64,000 nucleotides of DNA from Leucobacter muris (lineage in GTDB: Bacteria > Actinomycetota > Actinomycetes > Actinomycetales > Microbacteriaceae): NCBI RefSeq assembly GCF_004028235.1, contig NZ_CP035037.1, forward strand, positions 1,488,001 through 1,552,000, in the 5' to 3' direction. Position 1 is the first letter of the stretch; each line of letters begins with the position of its first letter. The notes under the pieces are model-generated. The model had not been told where the DNA came from. It did no database searches and saw only the letters and a list, made by a program, of their open reading frames with translations. Below, one piece after another: positions 27,301 to 36,912 of this stretch. Position numbers and translations under genes: made by a program.

Positions 27301-28308
27301 GTGGCAGCAGCACGAGGAGCGAAGAGCAAGATCCCGCAGCTCGACTGGACCGAGGCGCGCCCCGCGCCGGTGGTGCTGGTGAGCGGCCCAGAGGGCTTTC
27401 TCGCCGACCGCGCGGGCCAGGCGATCCGCGCCGCGCTGCTCGAGGCGAACACCGACCTCGAGGTGCACGACGTCGACGCCGCCTCGTACACCTCGGGCGA
27501 GCTGTTCACGATCGCGAGCCCGTCGCTGTTCGCCGAGCCTCGGCTGATCCGGGTCGAGGGCGTCGAGAAGTGCTCGGACGCGTTCATCGAGGACGCGAAG
27601 CGCTACGTCGCCGAGCCCGCCGATGACACCACCCTGGTGCTGCGCCATGCGGGAGGTCAGCGCGGCAAGGCGCTGCTCGACGCGGTGCGCGGGGGAGCGG
27701 TCGGCGGCATCGAGGTGGTCTGCGCCGAGGTGAAGAAGGATCAGGATCGCCTGGGGTTCGCGCAGGCCGAGTTCCGCAGGCTCGGGGCGCAGATCACGCC
27801 CGGTGCGCTGCGCATGATCGTGGCCGCCTACTCGGGCGGCATCGGGGAGCTCGCGGGGGCCTGCGCGCAGCTCGTATCGGACGCCGGATCGAGGCTCACC
27901 GAGGAAGAGGTGAACCGGGCGACCGAGGGCCGGGTCGAGACCAACGCCTTCAAGGTCGCCGACGCCGCGACGGCGGGGCGCGCCGCGGACGCCCTCGTGC
28001 TGCTGCGGCAGGCGCTCTCGACAGGCACCGACCCGATCCCGATGCTCGCCGCGCTCAATATGAAGGTGCGCGCGATGGCGCGGGTGTACGGCGCCGTCGG
28101 TTCGAGCGGGCAGCTCGCGAAGGAGCTCGGCATGGCGCCGTGGCAGGTGGATCGTGCGCTGCGCGAGGTGCGCGGCTGGCGCGAGGAGGACCTCGCCCGC
28201 TGCATCGACCTGGCCGCCGAGACGGAGTGGTTGCTGAAGGGCGGCAGCCGCGACCCCGAGTACGCGCTCGAGAAGTACCTGCTGTTCGTGGCGAAGCGCG
28301 GCCGCTAG
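27301..28308 (+). CDS. holA: DNA polymerase III subunit delta
   Basis: A 335-residue clamp-loader delta subunit, which opens the beta sliding clamp. It matches the family in length and in blocks such as LVSGPEGFLADRAGQAIR near residue 26, the SLFAEPRLIRVEG clamp-contact region near residue 76, and the C-terminal ALNMKVRAMARVYGA and LARCIDLAAETEWLLKGG helices. The GTG start is fixed by the leaderless -10. In actinobacteria holA commonly follows comEC and precedes rpsT, as here. Nested inverted repeats follow the stop. Confidence 0.92.
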   Translation: MAAARGAKSKIPQLDWTEARPAPVVLVSGPEGFLADRAGQAIRAALLEANTDLEVHDVDAASYTSGELFTIASPSLFAEPRLIRVEGVEKCSDAFIEDAKRYVAEPADDTTLVLRHAGGQRGKALLDAVRGGAVGGIEVVCAEVKKDQDRLGFAQAEFRRLGAQITPGALRMIVAAYSGGIGELAGACAQLVSDAGSRLTEEEVNRATEGRVETNAFKVADAATAGRAADALVLLRQALSTGTDPIPMLAALNMKVRAMARVYGAVGSSGQLAKELGMAPWQVDRALREVRGWREEDLARCIDLAAETEWLLKGGSRDPEYALEKYLLFVAKRGR

Positions 28309-28330
28309 CTCGAGCTCACCCGTCGAGACT

Positions 28331-28394
28331 GCCCATTCCTATCGAGTCGGCCTGATTGTCGCGCGAATGATAGGCCGACTCGGTGCAAATGGGC
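28331..28394 (+). terminator. Nested inverted repeats after holA
   Basis: An inner perfect 11-bp pair (28343-28353 with 28372-28382) sits inside an outer 7-bp pair (28331-28337 with 28388-28394). Together they could fold into one long stem 22 bp past the holA stop. Confidence 0.5.
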
Positions 28395-28430
28395 CGACTG
28401 AGCGAGTGCGAACGTCGCACCGCCCGGATA

Positions 28431-28466
28431 CACGAAGAGACCCCGCCGAGGCGGGGTCTCTTCGTG
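28431..28466. terminator. Bidirectional terminator between holA and rpsT
   Basis: A perfect 16-bp stem (28431-28446 with 28451-28466) with loop CGAG lies between two convergent genes, 22 bp from the rpsT stop. It is the best terminator in this part of the window. Confidence 0.8.
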
Positions 28467-28488
28467 AAACCGCGGAAGAACCGGTCGC

Positions 28489-28749
28489 TTAGAGCGCGGC
28501 CACCTGAGTGGCGAGCTTCGACTTGCGGTTCGCGGCCTGGTTCTTGTGGATGACGCCCTTCGAAACGGCCTTGTCGAGCTTCTTGCTGGCGAGGGCGAGC
28601 TTCTGCTCGGCCACGGCCTTGTCGCCGGCGGCGATGGCTTCGCGGGCGGCGCGCACGACGGTGCGGAGCTCGCTCTTGTAAGCCTTGTTGCGCTCGGTCG
28701 CCTTGCGGTTGGTCTTGATGCGCTTGATCTGCGACTTGATGTTTGCCAC
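28489..28749 (-). CDS. rpsT: 30S ribosomal protein S20
   Basis: An 86-residue, strongly basic protein that binds 16S rRNA early in 30S assembly. It begins [14 protein letters not shown] and contains [17 protein letters not shown] near the end, both diagnostic of bS20. The GTG start follows an AAAGGA site. Codon use is highly optimised and less extreme in GC than the neighbours, as for other ribosomal protein genes. Convergent with holA. Confidence 0.97.
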   Translation of the reverse strand: MANIKSQIKRIKTNRKATERNKAYKSELRTVVRAAREAIAAGDKAVAEQKLALASKKLDKAVSKGVIHKNQAANRKSKLATQVAAL

Positions 28750-28925
28750 GTTGAATAGTGTCCTTTAGGTACAGGTTTGACGGTTGTTCCGCGCGGCGAG
28801 AGAGGGCACCTCGCGGGTTGTGTGGATTTCACCACACGCAAGCCAAGAATCAACTTTAGCAGAAGCGAACGCAGGAGTCTCGATTCCGGCACCGTGTCGG
28901 AGCCGCGCTGCGTCGGCGCAGCCGC

Positions 28926-29183
28926 TCATTCCTCGTCGCGCTGCAGTCGGTACCCCATGCCGGGCTCGGTCAGCAGGTACCTCGGCTCGGCGGGCTGCGG
29001 CTCCAGCTTCTTGCGCAGCTGGGAGAGGTAGAGGCGCAGATAGCCGGTGTCCTTTGCGTGTTCGGTGCCCCAGATGCGGGTGAGGAGCATCTGCCGGGTG
29101 ACGAGTCTGCCTGAGTTCCTGATCAGCAGCTCCATGATCTGCCGCTCGGCGGCCGCGGCTGCGGCGATCCTCACGGTTTCCAT
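28926..29183 (-). pseudogene. KdpE-like response regulator remnant (DNA-binding domain only)
   Basis: An 85-codon frame whose last 72 residues are an OmpR/PhoB-type winged helix: RQIMELLIRNSGRLVTRQML, the recognition-helix stretch TGYLRLYLSQLRKKLE, and the ending LLTEPGMGYRL. The last two blocks are typical of KdpE, the response regulator of the potassium-transporter operon kdpFABC. The phosphate-receiver domain and the first strands of the winged domain are missing, and the 88 bp up to lepA cannot hold them. The ATG at 29183 has no ribosome-binding site. It is most likely the 3' relic of a deleted kdpE; a small expressed DNA-binding protein is possible. Confidence 0.7.
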
Positions 29184-29257
29184 ACGGCCCGGGCTCCGAT
29201 GCTCACGGAACCCGCGCGCCCGCGCGCTCCGCGGAGAGCCGGGCCCCGCCGCTGTGG

Positions 29258-29263
29258 GATAAT
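29258..29263 (+). promoter_or_regulatory. -10 element for lepA
   Basis: GATAAT ends 8 bp before the ATG at 29272, close to the consensus TATAAT. Any leader would be at most one or two bases. Confidence 0.45.
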
Positions 29264-29271
29264 GGCGGGCA

Positions 29272-31125
<1,854 letters not shown>

Positions 31126-31138
31126 GGGTGAGCGAACG

Positions 31139-32107
31139 ATGAGCAACGAGCAGCCCGCGCGGCGCAGCAGTCACATCGAGATGCCCGTCGCCTACGCGGC
31201 CGTCGGCGCGTCGAAGGCGCCCGACCTGGTGCGCTTCCCGCCCGACGGCACGACGTCCTACGAGGAGACCCTTCGCCTCGGCAGCGGCCAGGAGCGCTTC
31301 CTGCTGGCTTCGAGCCTGCTGATGACCTGGGGCGCCCAGCGCGGCAGCGGCGTCACCGTCGCCGACGTGGTGCGCGGATCGGGCGACCGCTACACGGGCG
31401 TGAGCTTCGACGACGACGGCCAGCCGCAGGCCGGGGGCGAGGTCGAGGAGCAGTTCGGGCCCGACGGCGAGCCCTACCTGGTGGCCGGCACGACCGCGGT
31501 GCTGCGCGCGCCCGGGCAGCAGCCCCGCAACGTGCTGATCGTCTACACCGTCGACGAGGAGCGGCGCTCGGGATTCGCCTGGGGCACGAGCGACGAGGCC
31601 GGCGCGGTGGGCGAGCAGCTCTTCATGATCGAGCACCGCGACGACGACACCGTGTGGGCGGTCGCCCGCGGCTTCCTGTCGGCCCCGAAGAGCGGCCTGC
31701 TCGGCCTCAAGGCGCGCGCCGACCTGCGGGCCGCCGTCGACGCGGTGAAGGCGCAGCTCGCCGCGCTCGCCCCGGGTGCGGGTGCGGTGGATCCCTCGGC
31801 CGCGCCGCAGACCGCGGCGCCCCAGACCGATGCCGATGCCGCTGCCGATGCGGGCGCCGACCCCGGAGTCGGGTTCGAGACCTCGGAGACCGACGACCTC
31901 GCCGCCGCTCAGGCCCCCGTTCCCGAGACGCCCGAGGCCGCCGACCCCGCCGAGTCCGACGAGACGGCGCCCGCCGCGGCGACCGACGGCCCCGCCGCGG
32001 TCGAGGAAGCCGCAGAGCCGACGGCCGAGCACTCCGTCGATCCCGCCGCGACGACCGATCCCGCCGACGGCCCCGACACGGGCGACGATGCCGAGCATTC
32101 TGCCTGA
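31139..32107 (+). CDS. DUF1990 family protein with acidic tail
   Basis: A 322-residue protein. Residues about 15-205 match the DUF1990 family of unknown function, with YAAVGASKAPDLVRFPP, a LGSGQERFLLASS block, and TWGAQRGSGV. Residues about 210-322 are a disordered Ala/Pro/Asp/Glu-rich tail with no domain. GAGGGTGAGCGA lies before the ATG. It is 13 bp after lepA and overlaps hemW by 20 bp, so it is co-transcribed with both. No signal peptide. Function is not known for the family as far as I can say. Confidence 0.8.
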   Translation: MSNEQPARRSSHIEMPVAYAAVGASKAPDLVRFPPDGTTSYEETLRLGSGQERFLLASSLLMTWGAQRGSGVTVADVVRGSGDRYTGVSFDDDGQPQAGGEVEEQFGPDGEPYLVAGTTAVLRAPGQQPRNVLIVYTVDEERRSGFAWGTSDEAGAVGEQLFMIEHRDDDTVWAVARGFLSAPKSGLLGLKARADLRAAVDAVKAQLAALAPGAGAVDPSAAPQTAAPQTDADAAADAGADPGVGFETSETDDLAAAQAPVPETPEAADPAESDETAPAAATDGPAAVEEAAEPTAEHSVDPAATTDPADGPDTGDDAEHSA

Positions 32108-33326
32108 GGGAGACCCGGCGCCGGCCGACGGCTCGCTGCCGCCGAGCGCGGCCGTCGGCGCCGACGGACGACGCTTCGGGGTCTACGTGCACGTGCCGTA
32201 CTGTCGCGTGCGCTGCGGCTACTGCGACTTCAACACGTACACCGCGAGCGAGCTCGGCGGAACGCGGCGCGACGACTACGCGGGGCAGGTGCAGCGCGAG
32301 CTCGGTTTCGGCGCCGAGGTGCTGCGGCGAGCCGGGGTGCCGGATCGCCGGGTGTCGACGGTCTTCTTCGGCGGAGGCACGCCGACGCTGCTGCCGGCGA
32401 GCGATCTCGCGGCGATGCTCGCCAGCATCCGCGACGAGTGGGGCCTCGAGCCCGGCGCCGAGGTGACGACCGAGGCGAACCCCGACTCGGTCGACGCGGC
32501 CTACCTCGCGACGCTCGCCGAGGCGGGGTTCACCCGAGTCAGCTTCGGCATGCAGTCGGCGGTGCCGCACGTGCTCGCCACCCTCGACCGTACGCACACG
32601 CCCGAGCGCATCCCGCTCGTGACCCGGTGGGCGCGCGAGGCGGGGCTGCAGGTGAGCGTCGACCTGATCTACGGCACGCCGGGGGAGTCGCTCTCCGACT
32701 GGGAGCGCTCGATCGACGCGGCGCTCGCGACCGATCCCGATCACATCTCGGCCTACGCCCTGATCGTGGAGCGGGGCACGAAGCTGGCGGCCCAGATCCG
32801 TCGCGGCGAGGTGCCCGAGCCGGACGAGGACCTGCACGCCGAGATGTACGAGCTGGCCGACGCCCGCTTCGCCGCGGCCGGGTTCTCGTGGTACGAGATC
32901 AGCAACTGGTCGCGCACGGCCGGCACCCGCTCGCGCCACAACCTCTCATACTGGACGGGCGAGGACTGGTGGGCCGCGGGCCCCGGTGCGCACAGCCACG
33001 TCGGCGGGGTGCGGTGGTGGAACGTGAAGCACCCGGGCGCCTACGCGCAGCGCATCGAGGCGGGCGTCTCGCCCGCGCACGCCCGGGAGACGCTGAGCGG
33101 CGACGCGCGACGGGAGGAGCGGGTGCTGCTCGAGACTCGGATCGCCGACGGCCTGCCCGCCGACGTGCTGCGGGCCGAGGAGCGCCGCGCGATCCCGCAG
33201 CTCATCGCCGACGGGCTCATCGACGGCCGCGCCGCGATCGCGGCAGCGGGCCGAACCGCGCGCGTGGTCCCCACGCTGCGCGGGCGACTGCTCGCCGACA
33301 CGGTCGTGCACCGCCTGCTCGGCTGA
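32088..33326 (+). CDS. hemW: HemW-like radical SAM protein
   Basis: A 412-residue radical SAM protein. The 4Fe-4S cluster motif is Cys39, Cys43 and Cys46 in YCRVRCGYCDF, followed by FFGGGTPTLL and SFGMQSAVPHVL. HemW was long annotated as oxygen-independent coproporphyrinogen oxidase but is regarded as a haem chaperone; like other HemW proteins it lacks the extra N-terminal cysteine of HemN. The C-terminal HemN domain (NLSYWTGEDWWAAGPGAHS) is present. The ATG lies inside the end of the DUF1990 gene, 20 bp before its stop. Upstream open frame belongs to the other gene's wrong frame. Confidence 0.9.
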   Translation: MPSILPEGDPAPADGSLPPSAAVGADGRRFGVYVHVPYCRVRCGYCDFNTYTASELGGTRRDDYAGQVQRELGFGAEVLRRAGVPDRRVSTVFFGGGTPTLLPASDLAAMLASIRDEWGLEPGAEVTTEANPDSVDAAYLATLAEAGFTRVSFGMQSAVPHVLATLDRTHTPERIPLVTRWAREAGLQVSVDLIYGTPGESLSDWERSIDAALATDPDHISAYALIVERGTKLAAQIRRGEVPEPDEDLHAEMYELADARFAAAGFSWYEISNWSRTAGTRSRHNLSYWTGEDWWAAGPGAHSHVGGVRWWNVKHPGAYAQRIEAGVSPAHARETLSGDARREERVLLETRIADGLPADVLRAEERRAIPQLIADGLIDGRAAIAAAGRTARVVPTLRGRLLADTVVHRLLG

Positions 33327-33461
33327 CGGCTCGGGGCGCCGGCGCGTCCGGGATCACGGGACTGAACCGCGGCTCAGATCCGCGCCCGCGGCGCCGGCCC
33401 CGCTCGCTCGGGGGTTCGCCGAGGGCGTGAGTCGCTGCCGACGGAGCGGCGGGGCCTGCGG

Positions 33462-33467
33462 TAGACT
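33462..33467 (+). promoter_or_regulatory. -10 element for hrcA-dnaJ
   Basis: TAGACT abuts the CIRCE operator, so transcription would begin inside the operator at about 33474. Confidence 0.6.
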
Positions 33468-33493
33468 TGGCACTCTGAGATGGTGAGTGCCAA
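33467..33493 (+). promoter_or_regulatory. CIRCE heat-shock operator
   Basis: TTGGCACTC, 9 bp, then GAGTGCCAA: a perfect inverted repeat with the exact 9-9-9 layout of CIRCE (consensus TTAGCACTC-N9-GAGTGCTAA). It overlaps the start point of hrcA, so HrcA should repress its own operon until heat shock. Confidence 0.95.
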
Positions 33494-33510
33494 GAAGGGG
33501 GTGCGGTCAC

Positions 33511-34548
33511 ATGGTGTCCGAGCGCAGCCTGGCGGTGCTGCACGCGATCGTGAGCGACTACGTCTCCTCGAACGAACCCGTGGGATCGAAGGCCATCGTC
33601 GACCGGCACAGCTTCGGCGTCTCCGCCGCCACCATTCGCAACGACATGGCGCTGCTCGAGGAGGACGAGCTGATCGCTCAGCCGCACACCTCCTCGGGTC
33701 GCGTGCCCACCGACAAGGGCTACCGCCTGTACGTCGACACGCTCGCCAGGATCCGCCCGCTCAGCGCGGCGCAGCGATCCGCCATCGAGCGCTTCCTCGG
33801 CGAGTCGAGCGACCTCGACGACGTGATGGCCCGCACCGTGAGGCTGCTCGCGCAACTCACGAACCAGGTGGCCGTCGCCCACTACCCGTCGCTGCGCCGC
33901 ACCGTGGTGCGCCACATCGACCTCGTCGCGATCGGCGAGGACCGGGTGCTGTGCGTGCTCATCCTCGGCAGCGGCGTGGTCGAGCAGCAGGTGGCCTGGC
34001 TGCCCGCATCGCAGGTCACCGAGGCGTGGGTGCACGGGCTGCGGCAGCGGATCGCCGAGACGGCGGTCGGGTCGGACGTCGAGACGGCGGCCACCGCGGT
34101 CGCAGACCTCATCGAGCGGGTCTCCGAGTGGGCCCAGCCCGACGAGGCCGAGCTCGTGCGTCGGGTGCTCTCGGTGGTCGGCAGCCAGCTGCAGGCCAAT
34201 CGCAGCGAACGCATCGCCGTCGCCGGAGCGGCCAACCTGTCGCGCCCGGGCGAGTTCGCGGGCTCGCTGCCGGTGGTGCTCGAGGCCATCGAGGAGCAGG
34301 TGGCGCTGCTGCGGCTGTTCGGCGAGCTCGCGCACGACGGGCGCGACGTCTCCGCCTCGATCGGGCGCGAGAACGCGCCCTACGGCCTCGCGGCCACCTC
34401 GGTGATCGCGTCCAGCTACGAGCAGGAGGCCGACTCGGTCTCGCGTCTCGGCGTGCTGGGGCCCCTGCGCATGGACTACGCCGGCAACATCGCGGCCGTG
34501 CGCGCGGTCGCCCGCTATCTCAACCGCTTCCTGGGCGAGGAGCAGTAG
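33511..34548 (+). CDS. hrcA: Heat-inducible transcription repressor HrcA
   Basis: A 345-residue repressor that binds CIRCE sites and is inactivated when unfolded protein ties up GroEL. The N-terminal winged helix (residues 1-75) includes GSKAIVDRH and SAATIRNDMALLEE, followed by SSGRVPTDKGYR. The C-terminal GAF-like domain ends with GPLRMDYAGNIAAVRAVA. ATG 33511 follows an AAGGGGG site; an in-frame GTG at 33487 lies inside the operator and is rejected. dnaJ follows after 70 bp with a short hairpin between (34554-34569). Confidence 0.96.
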   Translation: MVSERSLAVLHAIVSDYVSSNEPVGSKAIVDRHSFGVSAATIRNDMALLEEDELIAQPHTSSGRVPTDKGYRLYVDTLARIRPLSAAQRSAIERFLGESSDLDDVMARTVRLLAQLTNQVAVAHYPSLRRTVVRHIDLVAIGEDRVLCVLILGSGVVEQQVAWLPASQVTEAWVHGLRQRIAETAVGSDVETAATAVADLIERVSEWAQPDEAELVRRVLSVVGSQLQANRSERIAVAGAANLSRPGEFAGSLPVVLEAIEEQVALLRLFGELAHDGRDVSASIGRENAPYGLAATSVIASSYEQEADSVSRLGVLGPLRMDYAGNIAAVRAVARYLNRFLGEEQ

Positions 34549-34618
34549 CTCGGCGGGGCGCCCGCCCCGTCTCGCCCGGTCGTCATTTTCACCGAACAAC
34601 ACCCCTGAGGAGCACAAC

Positions 34619-35716
34619 GTGGCCGACCACTACGAGACCCTCGGCGTGCCGCGCGAGGCGACGCCCGAAGATATCAAGAAGGCCTACCGCCGGCTCGCGC
34701 GCGAGCTGCACCCCGACGTGAACCCGAGCGACGACGCCGCAGAGCGCTTCAAGGACGTCACCCACGCCTACGACGTGCTGAGCGACCCCGAGCAGCGGCA
34801 GCGCTACGACATGGGGGGCGGCCAGGGCGGCGCCGCCGGCTTCGGCGACATCTTCGAGACCTTCTTCGGGGGAGGCTTCGGCGGCGCGCAGCGCGGCCCC
34901 CGCCCCCGCTCCGAGCGCGGCGACGACGCGATGATCCGCGTCGACGTCTCCCTCGAAGACGTGATCTTCGGCGTGCAGCGCGACATCACGGTCAACACGG
35001 CCGTGCTGTGCGAGGTCTGCCAGGGCAGCTGCTGTCAGCCGGGCACCCACCCGGTGACCTGCGACGTGTGCGGTGGCCAGGGCCAGGTGCAGCGCCAGGT
35101 GCGCTCGCTGTTCGGCAACGTCGTGACGATGCACCCCTGCGGCAGCTGCCACGGCTACGGCACCGTCATCGAGCACCCCTGCGTGGAGTGCGGCGGCAAG
35201 GGCCGCGTGCGCGAGCGCCGCATGATCCCCGTCGACATCCCCTCGGGCATCGACACCGGCACGCGCCTGCAGATGCGCGGCGGCGGCGAGGTCGGCCCGG
35301 GCGGCGGCCCCAACGGCGACCTGTTCATCGAGTTCCGCGTGATGCACCACGATGTGTTCAGCCGAGACGGCAACGACCTGCTCTGCACGATGCAGGTCTC
35401 GATGACCGACGCGGTGCTCGGCACCGCGGCGAAGCTGCAGGCGCTCGACGGCGAGGTGGAGGTCGAGGTCGCACCGGGCACCCAGTCGGGCGACGTGCTC
35501 ACGGTGCGCGGGCGCGGCATCCAGGCGCTGCGCAGCACGAACCGCGGCGACCTCAAGATCGCCGTGCAGGTGAACACCCCCACCAAGCTGTCGAAGCGGG
35601 AGCAGGATCTCGTGCGCCAGCTCGCCTCGCTGCGCAGCGACGAGCCGCCGCACCTCGGCGAGTTCCAGCAGGGCTTCTTCGGCAAGCTGCGCGACCGTTT
35701 CTTCCGCCAGGGGTAG
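34619..35716 (+). CDS. dnaJ: Chaperone DnaJ (DnaJ2 type)
   Basis: A 365-residue type I J-protein that delivers substrates to DnaK and stimulates its ATPase. The J domain has HPD at residues 31-33, then a Gly/Phe-rich segment at about 70-100 and a four-repeat zinc domain from Cys131. The first zinc repeat reads CEVCQGSC, with Cys in place of the usual final Gly, next to another Cys; the other three repeats are normal (CDVCGGQG, CGSCHGYG, CVECGGKG). The GTG follows TGAGGAG. Its place after hrcA is typical of actinobacterial dnaJ2 and puts it under CIRCE control. Confidence 0.95.
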   Translation: MADHYETLGVPREATPEDIKKAYRRLARELHPDVNPSDDAAERFKDVTHAYDVLSDPEQRQRYDMGGGQGGAAGFGDIFETFFGGGFGGAQRGPRPRSERGDDAMIRVDVSLEDVIFGVQRDITVNTAVLCEVCQGSCCQPGTHPVTCDVCGGQGQVQRQVRSLFGNVVTMHPCGSCHGYGTVIEHPCVECGGKGRVRERRMIPVDIPSGIDTGTRLQMRGGGEVGPGGGPNGDLFIEFRVMHHDVFSRDGNDLLCTMQVSMTDAVLGTAAKLQALDGEVEVEVAPGTQSGDVLTVRGRGIQALRSTNRGDLKIAVQVNTPTKLSKREQDLVRQLASLRSDEPPHLGEFQQGFFGKLRDRFFRQG

Positions 35717-35722
35717 CGGTCG

Positions 35723-36490
35723 ATGGCCAACCTCTACTACCGCGAGGATCTCGCGGCGGGGCAGCTCGCACCGGGCGCGCTCGTCGAGGTGACGGGCGAC
35801 GAGGCGCGCCACGCGGTACGGGTGAGCCGGCTGCGCCAGGGGGAACGGATCCTCCTGGGCGACGGCGCAGGCACTCTCGGCGCGGGGGTAGCCGAGCAGG
35901 TGGCGAAGGATCGCTTCGCCGTGCGCATCGAGCGGGTGGAGGCGGCGCCCGAGCCGACGCAGCGCCTCGTGCTCGTGCAGGCGCTCGCCAAGGGCGACCG
36001 CGACGAGCGCGCGGTCGAGCAGGCCACCGAGTTCGGCGTCGACGAGATCGTGCCCTGGCAGGCTGCGCGATCGGTGTCGCGCTGGGATGGCGCGGGCGGC
36101 TCCGAGAAGTCGGCGAAGGGCGTCGCGAAGTGGGCGCGGGTCGCGCGCGAGGCGTCCAAGCAGTCGCTGCGGGCGCGCGTGCCGCGGGTGGCGTCGCCCG
36201 TGTCGTTCGATGATCTGTGCCGCATGGCGACGGCGGCCGACGCGGAGGTCGTGGCGCTGCATCCGCGGAGCGGGCGGCGCCTCGTGGCGTGGGCCGGGGG
36301 AGCGGCGGCCCGCTCGGCGCAGCGGATCGTGCTCGTCGTGGGCCCCGAGGGCGGCTTCGCCGATGGCGAGCTCGACGCGCTCGAGGCGGCCGGCGCGAGT
36401 GCGCTCGTGCTCGGGGACACGGTGCTGCGCACATCGTCGGCCGGCCCGGCAGCGCTCGCGGTGCTCGGCGCGGCCCTCGGGCGCTGGTAG
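35723..36490 (+). CDS. rsmE: 16S rRNA (uracil1498-N3)-methyltransferase RsmE
   Basis: A 255-residue SPOUT-class methyltransferase that makes m3U1498 in 16S rRNA. The N-terminal PUA-like domain includes GDEARHAVRVSRLRQGE near residue 27. The SAM-binding knot contains LVVGPEGGFADGELDALEAAG near residue 206 and ends with the LGDTVLRTSSAGPAAL motif. It starts 6 bp after dnaJ, so it belongs to the hrcA-dnaJ-rsmE operon, an arrangement common in Gram-positive bacteria. Confidence 0.94.
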   Translation: MANLYYREDLAAGQLAPGALVEVTGDEARHAVRVSRLRQGERILLGDGAGTLGAGVAEQVAKDRFAVRIERVEAAPEPTQRLVLVQALAKGDRDERAVEQATEFGVDEIVPWQAARSVSRWDGAGGSEKSAKGVAKWARVAREASKQSLRARVPRVASPVSFDDLCRMATAADAEVVALHPRSGRRLVAWAGGAAARSAQRIVLVVGPEGGFADGELDALEAAGASALVLGDTVLRTSSAGPAALAVLGAALGRW

Positions 36491-36538
36491 CGCGTGCGAG
36501 TGTCGGCGGCGCACGCCCGGCTCTCGGCGGCGCGGCGT

Positions 36539-36544
36539 TAGACT
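36539..36544 (+). promoter_or_regulatory. -10 element for leaderless HIT gene
   Basis: TAGACT followed by 6 bp and the ATG at 36551. Confidence 0.55.
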
Positions 36545-36550
36545 GGACCC

Positions 36551-36901
36551 ATGGCACAGGACACCATCTTCGGCAAGATCGCCTCCGGCGAGATCCCGGT
36601 CGAGATCCTCGCGGAGACCGAGCGCGTCGTCGCGTTCCCCGACATCGCGCCGCAGGCGCCGGTGCACATCCTCGTGATTCCCAAGACCTCGCAGTACGAG
36701 AACGTCGCCGAGCTCGCGGCGGCCGATCCCGAGCTGCTCGCCGAGATGATCGCCGTCGCGAAGCGCCTCGCCGACGAGCGCGCGAACGGCGAGTTCAGGA
36801 TCATCTTCAACAACGGGGCGAGCGCGGGTCAGACCGTGTTCCACGTGCACGCGCACGTGCTCGCCGGCGAGTTCGAGGAGCGCTCGCTCATTGGATCCTA
36901 G
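36551..36901 (+). CDS. HIT family (HinT-like) nucleotide-binding protein
   Basis: A 116-residue HIT-domain protein, the size of HinT, a purine nucleoside phosphoramidase. The triad motif is HVHAHV at residues 98-103 with the nucleophilic His100. FGKIASGEIP near residue 7 and FNNGASAGQTVFH are typical. The ATG is fixed by a leaderless promoter. phoH starts 11 bp after its stop. The exact substrate is not known. Confidence 0.92.
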   Translation: MAQDTIFGKIASGEIPVEILAETERVVAFPDIAPQAPVHILVIPKTSQYENVAELAAADPELLAEMIAVAKRLADERANGEFRIIFNNGASAGQTVFHVHAHVLAGEFEERSLIGS

Positions 36902-36912
36902 AGAGGGAGTCC

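Noticed and set aside
26703..27626. A 307-codon frame covering the comEC-holA gap
   Set aside because: It overlaps the ends of both genes in the wrong frame and is Pro/Ser/Arg low-complexity, produced by the 9-bp tandem repeat.
33487..33510. GTG 33487 as the hrcA start
   Set aside because: It lies inside the CIRCE operator and lacks a ribosome-binding site; ATG 33511 has AAGGGGG upstream and begins the conserved N-terminus.
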